From Clostridia bacterium (GTDB lineage: Bacteria > Bacillota > Clostridia > Oscillospirales > Ruminococcaceae), in NCBI GenBank assembly GCA_003246805.1, contig QKDG01000028.1:1-11477 (forward strand): a stretch of DNA of 11,477 nucleotides. The letters are read 5' to 3'. Shown here one piece after another: positions 5,603 through 11,477 of this stretch. The notes beneath the pieces are model-generated. The model was given only the letters and a program-made list of their open reading frames with translations, ran no database searches and was not told the origin of the DNA. Each line of letters starts with the position of its first letter. Position 1 is the first letter of the stretch. The position numbers were made by a program, and so were the translations under genes.

Positions 5603-6667
5603 TCACTCCTGTTCTTTAAAATATTCCTCTAACGCCTCAATAAGTTTTTTGTTTTCATATTCACTGCCTGAGGTAATTCTTAAATATCCGTCAAAGCATC
5701 TTATTGCTATTGATTTTTTTAGCATAAACTCATAAATCTCTTTTGAATATTTTGTTTTAATAAAAACAAAATTAGTTTTAGGCTCATATATCTTTTCTAT
5801 AATACTATTGTTTTCAGATATTTCTTTTATGCTTTTGTATAGAAGCTCAGTTTGATTTATTATTTTAGAAATATTGTTTTTGATAATATCTTTATGAGAA
5901 AACAATATTTCAACAAGCTTTTGCGATATTAAATCAGTGTTGTAAGGGGATTTAACAGCTTTTAATGCTTTTGTGATATTGCTGTTAGCAACAGCAAACC
6001 CAAACCTTAAACCAGCTAACCCAATAGCTTTTGAACAGGTTTTAAGTACAATTAAATTGTCATATCTGCTTATTTCATCAAGTATGCTCTGATTCCAGAA
6101 ATCCATATAAGCTTCATCAACTACAACAAGGCAGGATATATTTTCGATGATTTTTAAAACATCAGCTTTTTCTATTCCTAATGAGGTTGGGTTGCAAGGG
6201 TTTGAAAAAATAAGCATTTTAACATTATTATTATTGCAAAACTCTATAAGCTTGTCTGTATCAATTGTAAGGCTTTGTTCATCATTTTTGAAATTTAAAA
6301 CTTTGTTCTCATAAAGGCTTGGATAAAAGGAATACATTGAAAAATCATGAGTGAACGCAGCAACTATATCACCTTTTTCAAGAAAACAGCTTGTTATAAT
6401 CGATATAAGCTCGTCTGAGCCGTTTCCCGCTGTAACAAAATCTTTGTTTAGATTATAGAAATCTGAAAAAGCTTCAACAGCCTTAGCAGCATATGCATCT
6501 GGATATCTGTTAAGTTTTAAGGAAGCTATTGCGCCAGATATTTCGTTGTTAAGAATATCATTTATGTTAATAAATGACTCATTAGCGTCAAGCCTGATTG
6601 CAAACTCGCCTTTAATAGGCTCATAAGGTTCAAGATTACAAAGCTTGCTGTTAAGGGAATATGCCAT
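5603..6667 (-). CDS. hisC: Histidinol-phosphate aminotransferase
   Basis: PLP-dependent fold-type I enzyme that transaminates imidazole acetol phosphate to histidinol phosphate. The 354-residue protein has the family length. LDANES (26-31) and NRYPD (53-57) open the substrate site, GNGSDE (81-86) binds the cofactor phosphate, SNPCNPTS (155-162) holds the ring-binding Asn159, DEAYMDF (184-190) gives Asp184 and Tyr187, the Schiff-base lysine is Lys213 in TCSKAIGLAGLRFGF, and the substrate carboxylate Arg is in GYLRITSG near the C-terminus. ATG 6667 is 2 bp after the hisD stop, with GAGG inside the last hisD codons. The gene is more Asn/Ile/Lys-rich than its neighbours, but the frame is clean. 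Confidence 0.95.
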   Translation of the reverse strand: MAYSLNSKLCNLEPYEPIKGEFAIRLDANESFININDILNNEISGAIASLKLNRYPDAYAAKAVEAFSDFYNLNKDFVTAGNGSDELISIITSCFLEKGDIVAAFTHDFSMYSFYPSLYENKVLNFKNDEQSLTIDTDKLIEFCNNNNVKMLIFSNPCNPTSLGIEKADVLKIIENISCLVVVDEAYMDFWNQSILDEISRYDNLIVLKTCSKAIGLAGLRFGFAVANSNITKALKAVKSPYNTDLISQKLVEILFSHKDIIKNNISKIINQTELLYKSIKEISENNSIIEKIYEPKTNFVFIKTKYSKEIYEFMLKKSIAIRCFDGYLRITSGSEYENKKLIEALEEYFKEQE

Positions 6668-6669
6668 AA

Positions 6670-7953
6670 TTAAAACCTCACTTTTATTGCATTGGCGTGA
6701 GCCGTCAGCCCCTCTTTTTCAGCGACTAAAACAATATCATCCTTGGCTTGTCGCAATGCCTCATCAGTGTAATAAATATAGCTTGAACGCTTTACAAAGC
6801 TGTTGACCGACAATGGTGAGAAAAACCTTGCAGTCCCGCTTGTGGGAAGAACATGATTTGGGCCTGCATAATAATCACCAAGTGGTTCTGGCGCAAACTG
6901 CCCCAAGAAAATTGAGCCAGCATTATCAAGCTTTCCTAAATATTCAAAAGGATTATCAAGTAAAACCTCTAAATGCTCAGGCGACAATAAATTAGCAAGC
7001 TCAACAGCTTTGTTTGTGTTTTCGCAAATAATTATTGCTCCATAGTCTTTAAGTGATTTTTCAATTATAGCCCTTCTTGACAAATCTTTTATTTGATTTT
7101 CTATTTCCTTTATTGTTTCATCAGCAATGCATTCGCTTGTTGTTATAAGTATTGAAGAAGCAAGCACATCATGCTCTGCCTGTGACATTAAATCAGCAGC
7201 AATGTATCTCGGATTTGCATTATGGTCAGCAAGAATCAAGATTTCACTCGGGCCTGCTATCATATCAATATCAACAACGCCATACAAAAGCTTTTTTGCA
7301 GTTGCAACAAATATGTTGCCCGGCCCCACTATCTTATCTACTTTTGGAACATCCTCAGTACCATAAGCAAGGGCTGCCACAGCTTGTGCACCACCAGACA
7401 AGAAAACTCTGTCAACACCACAAATTGCTGCCGCTACAAGAATATCTTTGTTAGGCGTCCCATCTTTAAGTGGTGGGGTAACCATTATAATTTCTTTTAC
7501 ACCTGCAATTTTAGCTGGAATAGCGTTCATGAGAACTGATGATGGATATGCTGCTGTTCCGCCAGGAACATAAAGACCAACCCTTTCAAGCCCTCTTACC
7601 TTTTGCCCTAAAACAACTCCATTTGCCTGAGGGTTTATAAACCCCTGCTCCTTTTGCCTGTTATGAAAATCAGATATATTTTCCATCGCATTTAAAAGAG
7701 CATTAACAAAGCTTTCGTCCGCTTCTGACAAAGCATCATTAATAACCTCACGTGGGACTTCATAATACTCAGGTGTGACACCGTCAAATTTTTCGGTAAA
7801 CGCTAAAACTGCCTTATCACCGTTTAGTTTTACTTCATCGATAATATCTGTTACTATTTGTGATATCATGGAATTAGTCTCAGAGTTTCTTTCGTCAAGC
7901 TTTTTTATGAAATTATACTCATTTATACCATTTGCATATATCTTCTTAATCAT
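6670..7953 (-). CDS. hisD: Histidinol dehydrogenase
   Basis: Zinc enzyme that oxidises histidinol to histidine in two NAD-dependent steps. I start at ATG 7953 (427 residues) because AGGTG lies 7 bp upstream; a start at 7980 would lie inside hisG and lacks such a site. Family motifs are all present: YVPGGTAAYPSS (128-139), LSGGAQAVAALAYGT (185-199), GPGNIFV (210-216), IAGPSEI (232-238), SQAEHD with zinc ligands Gln258 and His261, PEHLE with catalytic Glu326 and His327, GDYYAGPNHVLP with Asp360 and His367, and AHANAI with His419. It follows hisG by 10 bp, and the ribosome binding site directly follows the hisG stop. Confidence 0.97.
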   Translation of the reverse strand: MIKKIYANGINEYNFIKKLDERNSETNSMISQIVTDIIDEVKLNGDKAVLAFTEKFDGVTPEYYEVPREVINDALSEADESFVNALLNAMENISDFHNRQKEQGFINPQANGVVLGQKVRGLERVGLYVPGGTAAYPSSVLMNAIPAKIAGVKEIIMVTPPLKDGTPNKDILVAAAICGVDRVFLSGGAQAVAALAYGTEDVPKVDKIVGPGNIFVATAKKLLYGVVDIDMIAGPSEILILADHNANPRYIAADLMSQAEHDVLASSILITTSECIADETIKEIENQIKDLSRRAIIEKSLKDYGAIIICENTNKAVELANLLSPEHLEVLLDNPFEYLGKLDNAGSIFLGQFAPEPLGDYYAGPNHVLPTSGTARFFSPLSVNSFVKRSSYIYYTDEALRQAKDDIVLVAEKEGLTAHANAIKVRF

Positions 7954-7963
7954 GTTACACCAC

Positions 7964-8593
7964 CTATATATTATTCTCAATCATCTTAATCAGGGCTTCT
8001 ATTTCCTGCTGTTTAAGCTTCATACTAACTGTATTTACAATTAATCTTGCTGAAATCGGTGCGATAGTATCAATAACTTCCAACCCATTTTCTTTGAGTG
8101 TTGTTCCAGTTTCTACAATATCAACAATTGCATCAGATAATTCAAGCAACGGGGCAAGCTCAACCGAACCTTCAATCTTAACAATTTCAACGTCCATTCC
8201 CTTGCTTTCAAAATAATTGCGTGCAACGTTTGGATATTTTGTTGCAATAGTCTTTACATTGTATCCGCTATAAAATGAACTTCCCTTTTTTGTTGCAACA
8301 GCAAATCTGCATTTGCCGAATCCTAAATCAACAAGCTCAAAAAACTTGCCCTTCATTTCCATAATTGTATCTTTCCCAACAACACCGATATCACATACAC
8401 CATGCTCTACATAAGTGATAACATCGGCAGCCTTTGCTAATACAACCTCCATTTTGCCATCGGCAACTGGAAGAATAAGCTTTCTTCCTTTTTCGTGAAC
8501 AGCAGTGCAATCTATCCCAAGCTTTTCAAATAAAGCAATTGTATCTTTTTCAAGCCTGCCCTTTGTTAAAGCTATTCTCAATGGTTTATTCAT
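7964..8593 (-). CDS. hisG: ATP phosphoribosyltransferase, short form
   Basis: First committed step of the pathway: joins ATP and PRPP to make PR-ATP. The 209-residue protein is the short form, which lacks the C-terminal regulatory domain and needs HisZ for activity and feedback control by histidine. IALTKGRLE near the N-terminus, VEHGVCDIGVVGKDTI in the middle, GFGKCRFAVA, and a PRPP-loop region around IVDIVETGTTLKENGL are recognisable. I use ATG 8593, which has AAGGTGG 8 bp upstream; an in-frame GTG at 8605 overlaps that site. The start overlaps the end of hisZ by 8 bp, which fits equal production of two subunits of one complex. Confidence 0.96.
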   Translation of the reverse strand: MNKPLRIALTKGRLEKDTIALFEKLGIDCTAVHEKGRKLILPVADGKMEVVLAKAADVITYVEHGVCDIGVVGKDTIMEMKGKFFELVDLGFGKCRFAVATKKGSSFYSGYNVKTIATKYPNVARNYFESKGMDVEIVKIEGSVELAPLLELSDAIVDIVETGTTLKENGLEVIDTIAPISARLIVNTVSMKLKQQEIEALIKMIENNI

Positions 8594-9803
8594 TTGTTGC
8601 ACCACCTTTTAATGTAATAAAGCTTATTTTTTCTCCTACAACGCAGATTTTCTCAATATGCTTTTTTTGGGCATAGGACTCTGTTTCATTTAAAGAATCA
8701 AATACTGAGTTCTCAACATTATTCCCTTCTTTATTAAGAACCTTAGCATAAGACAGCGCTTTTAGCTCATAGCCTGATTCGCAGAATATTATAATATCTG
8801 AATGCTTATTTTCAGGCGCAGAATTTAATTTTTTTAAAATTGTAGTAATCGTATCAACATTTACACCAAAACCAATAGCAGGAGTATCAAGCCCAAATTC
8901 TTTTATAAGTTTGTCATATCTGCCACCCGACAAAACCTCATCACCTGCACCCTGCAGATATCCACGAAATACAATCCCTGTGTAGTAATTCGTTTTGCTA
9001 ACAATTCCTAAATCAACTGTTATTTTCCCGTTGTAACCAAGCATTGAAAGATTATTGTAAACATTTTTAAGATTAGACAAAATACTGTCAATCTTCTCAT
9101 CAAAAAAGAGTTGAGAGGCTTTTTCAAAAACCTCTATTCCACCAAAAAGCCGTGGTAATTGCTTTAACGCATTTGTTATTTTATTATCGCCGATAGAATC
9201 CAGTAAATCATTTAAAGCTGGGTAATTCTTAACCTCAATCAATCTCCTGATTTCCTCAGAAACATTCTCATCAACGTTCAAATGAGAAACAAGCTCTTTA
9301 AAGAAACCGATATCACCAATTTCAAGGCTGAAATTTGCATCATCAAAGGCAGAGAGTGCCTGAATTGCAAGGAACAAAACCTCTAAATCAGCTTTTTTGG
9401 TTGATGAGCCAATTAGCTCTATTCCAGCCTGAACAATTTCGTTACTTCTTCCTGCCAAAGCAGGGTTGTTCAGATATTTACTCTGATTATAAAACAGCCT
9501 GAGCGGAAGAGTATAGTCTTTTAATCTCGTTGCTACCATTCTTGCGATAGGAATAGTAGAATCAGGCCTGATTGTTATCAATCTGCCCTTTGTATCTGAA
9601 AGCTTATATAAATCTTCCTGCTGAATAAAGCTTGAATTTTTATTGAAAACATCAAAAAACTCAATACCAGGGGTAACAACCTCGCTGTATCCCATAGCAG
9701 AAAATATACTTCTTAACCTGCATTCAACCTCACGCCTTGCCAAACAATCTTCAAATAAATAATCCTTTGTCCCCTCAGGAGTTATCAAATCATAAAACCT
9801 CAT
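8586..9803 (-). CDS. hisZ: ATP phosphoribosyltransferase regulatory subunit
   Basis: HisZ is a histidyl-tRNA synthetase paralogue that has lost tRNA charging and forms a hetero-octamer with short HisG, sensing histidine. From ATG 9803 (GAGG about 6 bp upstream) the protein has 405 residues. It shows the class II core: LITPEGTKDYL (6-16), a motif-2-like area with IRPDSTIPIARMV (78-90) and GRSNEIVQAGIELIG (118-132), TNYYTGIVFRGY (271-282) and SGGRYDKLIKEFG (292-304). The last 80 residues are not the anticodon-binding domain of a true HisRS in any form I recognise. Position directly before a short hisG decides between HisZ and HisRS. An upstream in-frame ATG at 9842 is unlikely because it falls at the predicted transcription start. 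First gene of the operon. Confidence 0.93.
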   Translation of the reverse strand: MRFYDLITPEGTKDYLFEDCLARREVECRLRSIFSAMGYSEVVTPGIEFFDVFNKNSSFIQQEDLYKLSDTKGRLITIRPDSTIPIARMVATRLKDYTLPLRLFYNQSKYLNNPALAGRSNEIVQAGIELIGSSTKKADLEVLFLAIQALSAFDDANFSLEIGDIGFFKELVSHLNVDENVSEEIRRLIEVKNYPALNDLLDSIGDNKITNALKQLPRLFGGIEVFEKASQLFFDEKIDSILSNLKNVYNNLSMLGYNGKITVDLGIVSKTNYYTGIVFRGYLQGAGDEVLSGGRYDKLIKEFGLDTPAIGFGVNVDTITTILKKLNSAPENKHSDIIIFCESGYELKALSYAKVLNKEGNNVENSVFDSLNETESYAQKKHIEKICVVGEKISFITLKGGATNE

Positions 9804-9829
9804 AAATGCCTCTTTCACTTTAATGTAGT

Positions 9830-9861
9830 AACGTGTTATCATATTACTATGTTATCACGTT
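9830..9861. promoter_or_regulatory. Candidate operator: 32-bp inverted repeat at the his promoter
   Basis: On the minus strand, AACGTGATAACAT (9861-9849) and ATGATAACACGTT (9842-9830) form inverted 13-bp arms that match at 11 of 13 positions around a 6-bp spacer AGTAAT. One arm covers the -10 hexamer and the other lies at and just past the expected transcription start, the position of a repressor site. A TrpR-like HisR (YerC) has been proposed for his genes in Firmicutes; whether this motif fits it I cannot check. Confidence 0.65.
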
Positions 9862-9877
9862 TATCTTTTTATGTCAA
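9849..9877 (-). promoter_or_regulatory. Sigma-A-like promoter of the his operon
   Basis: A perfect -35 TTGACA (9877-9872) and a -10 TAACAT (9854-9849) are separated by 17 bp on the minus strand. Transcription would start near 9842 and give a leader of about 40 nt before the hisZ ATG at 9803. That is too short for a T-box or an attenuator peptide. Confidence 0.75.
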
Positions 9878-9886
9878 TACTAAAAA

Positions 9887-11477
9887 TTATAAATAAAACA
9901 AGGAAATCTGGCTGGTTTCGGGCAAATCGCCAAATGCACCAGAATTTTTCATCATTTCGATAACAGTTTTTGATGCGCCACTTTTTTGCTGAACTTCTTC
10001 AATTGAAATAAAGCCACCGTTCTGTGCGGTTTCATATAGATTTTTTGCCGCTGCTTCACCAACACCTTTTAATGAATTAAAAGGAAGCCTTAGCTTTCCA
10101 TCTTCTATTATAAATATTGTTGCGTGTGATTTATAGATATTTACCGGTAAAAATTCAAACCCACGGCAAAGCATTTCATTAGAAAGCATAAGCATTTCAA
10201 GGATACTATCTTCTTTTGTTGTTCTGTCATTTCCCTTTTGAACAAGCTCATCAAGCTTGTATTTTGTGGCCGTCTTGCCTTTTACAGCTGTTTCAGCATC
10301 AAAATCCTCTCCACGCACAGTAAAAATAGCTGAATAGAACTCCAAAGGCTTATAAACCTTAAACCAGGCAAGCCGTATTCCTGCTATTACATATGCCGCC
10401 GCATGCGCCTTAGGGAACATATACTGGATTTTAAGGCAGCTGTCGATATACCATTGTGGTACGTTATGGTCAAGCATTATTTGCTTCATCTCGTCAGTCA
10501 AAAGCTTTTTTGCATTACCTTTTCGTGTAATTTCCATAATTTTAAATGAGAGCTTAGGCTCAACGCCATGATAAATCAGATATGTCATAATGCTGTCACG
10601 AGTTCCTATTACCTCACTGATAGTACAGGTTCCTGCCTTGATAAGCTCCTGCGCATTTCCAAGCCATACATCAGTACCATGTGAAAGACCAGATATCTGC
10701 AACAAATCGCTGAAATTTTTGGGTTTTGATTCAACAAGCATTTGCCTTACAAAGCTTGTGCCCATTTCAGGAATACCAAGAGTTCCTGTTTCACAGCCTA
10801 TTTCATCAGGAGAAATTCCAAGAGCTTCAGGAGATGTGAAAAGGCTATAAACATTTTTGTCGCTCATATCTATATCCATTACAGACAAGTTGGTCAAATC
10901 CTCTAAATACTTATATAATGTAGGAACATCGTGCCCTAATTCATCAAGCTTTAATATAGTATCGTGTAAAGAATGGAAATCAAAGTGTGTTGTTATAATA
11001 TCTGAATCTGCTTTATCAGCGGGCCTTTGAACTGGCGTAAAATCATAAACCTCAAAATCAGACGGAACAACAACCATTCCACCTGGATGCTGCCCTGTTG
11101 TTCTTTTTATTCCTGTGCAGCCGATTGTGAGCCTGTTTTCTTCAGCTGAGGATACAGTCATTTGCTTTTCTTCAAGATATTTTTTAACATAGCCAAATGC
11201 TGTTTTATCTGCAACAGTTGCAATTGTTCCAGCCTTGAATACATGGTCGGAGCCAAAAAGCTCCTCTGTATATTTATGTGCCTGCGACTGGTAATCACCA
11301 GAAAAATTAAGGTCAATATCAGGGGCTTTATCGCCGTCAAATCCGAGAAAAGTTTCAAAAGGAATATCATGCCCATCCCTTTTCATATCTGTATTGCAGT
11401 CAGGGCATTTTTGGGGTTGCAAATCAAAGCCTGAACCGACAGAGCCATCAGTGATAAATTCGCTATATTTGCATGCT
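9887..11477 (-). CDS. polC: DNA polymerase III alpha subunit, PolC type (C-terminal part)
   Basis: Replicative polymerase of low-GC Gram-positives. The frame is open from the window edge, so the true start is outside; 529 residues of about 1,430 are visible. The edge begins CKYSEF...GSVGSGFDL, followed by CPDC, a PolC-specific Cys pair next to the palm. Then come GHDIPFETFLGFDGDKAPD and the catalytic-site PDIDLNFSGDYQ (about nt 11288-11323), GIKRTTGQHPGGM, FDFHSLHDTILKLDELGHD, and the finger-region MFPKAHAAAYV. The C-terminus contains PFNSLKGVGEAAAKNLYE, a helix-hairpin-helix-like stretch, and ends in SLFYL. The exonuclease and PHP domains should lie further right. It is on the same strand as the his genes; its stop is 10 bp before their -35 box, and no terminator hairpin is visible between them. 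Confidence 0.97.
   Translation of the reverse strand, partial: ACKYSEFITDGSVGSGFDLQPQKCPDCNTDMKRDGHDIPFETFLGFDGDKAPDIDLNFSGDYQSQAHKYTEELFGSDHVFKAGTIATVADKTAFGYVKKYLEEKQMTVSSAEENRLTIGCTGIKRTTGQHPGGMVVVPSDFEVYDFTPVQRPADKADSDIITTHFDFHSLHDTILKLDELGHDVPTLYKYLEDLTNLSVMDIDMSDKNVYSLFTSPEALGISPDEIGCETGTLGIPEMGTSFVRQMLVESKPKNFSDLLQISGLSHGTDVWLGNAQELIKAGTCTISEVIGTRDSIMTYLIYHGVEPKLSFKIMEITRKGNAKKLLTDEMKQIMLDHNVPQWYIDSCLKIQYMFPKAHAAAYVIAGIRLAWFKVYKPLEFYSAIFTVRGEDFDAETAVKGKTATKYKLDELVQKGNDRTTKEDSILEMLMLSNEMLCRGFEFLPVNIYKSHATIFIIEDGKLRLPFNSLKGVGEAAAKNLYETAQNGGFISIEEVQQKSGASKTVIEMMKNSGAFGDLPETSQISLFYL

Noticed and set aside
7127..7539. Several overlapping plus-strand frames inside hisD
   Set aside because: They are complement frames of conserved hisD motifs, with no start signal of their own.
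8586..9842. True histidyl-tRNA synthetase instead of HisZ
   Set aside because: It stands directly before and overlaps a short hisG in a his operon, and I do not recognise the usual anticodon-binding C-terminus; HisZ is the better call.
9804..9886. T-box riboswitch or leader-peptide attenuator before hisZ
   Set aside because: Only about 40 nt lie between the predicted transcription start and hisZ, with no antiterminator, T-box sequence or His-codon run.
11162..11434. Plus-strand frame within polC
   Set aside because: It is antisense to conserved PolC palm motifs; no support as a gene.

Overview
The window looks like a chromosomal segment of a low-GC Gram-positive bacterium of the class Clostridia. 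The evidence is a PolC-type DNA polymerase III, strong GGAGG-type ribosome binding sites, AT-rich DNA, a short-form HisG working with HisZ, and clostridial-style integrated DNA. I cannot name a genus from the sequence alone; a gut Oscillospiraceae-like organism is a guess.

The left part (about 1-2770, plus strand) reads as the right end of an integrated mobile element. It holds a possible 3' end of a membrane protein (to 53), a secreted or membrane-anchored protein with three Ltp-type repeats behind a Thr-rich minisatellite linker (104-826), a small bacterial PH-domain protein whose start is shifted out of frame by a small deletion (861-1228), a perfect 8-bp hairpin (1234-1253), and a complete large serine recombinase (1279-2760). 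Ltp proteins are known from temperate phages as superinfection-exclusion factors, so this end may carry a host-protection module.

Just past the recombinase stop, the minus strand holds the first 30 or so codons of what appears to be a conserved clostridial gene (start at 2858, strong ribosome binding site), which then runs into element DNA and stops at 2730. I read this as the att junction: the element inserted into that gene, and a short dyad (2764-2778) lies on the boundary. The other half of the gene should lie at the element's left end, outside the window.

The centre and right part (2962-9803, minus strand) is a compact histidine operon in transcription order hisZ-hisG-hisD-hisC-hisB-hisH-hisF-hisI-hisE. 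Genes overlap or are separated by no more than 19 bp. All reading frames look intact with recognisable catalytic residues. hisA is absent from its usual place between hisH and hisF, and no histidinol-phosphate phosphatase is present. The operon is preceded by a sigma-A-like promoter (TTGACA, 17 bp, TAACAT), and a 32-bp inverted repeat overlaps the -10 and the predicted start of transcription. This suggests repressor control, with no room for a T-box leader.

The far right (9887-11477, minus strand) is the C-terminal third of polC, cut by the window edge. It is followed directly by the his promoter with no visible terminator. No rRNA, tRNA or CRISPR array was seen.
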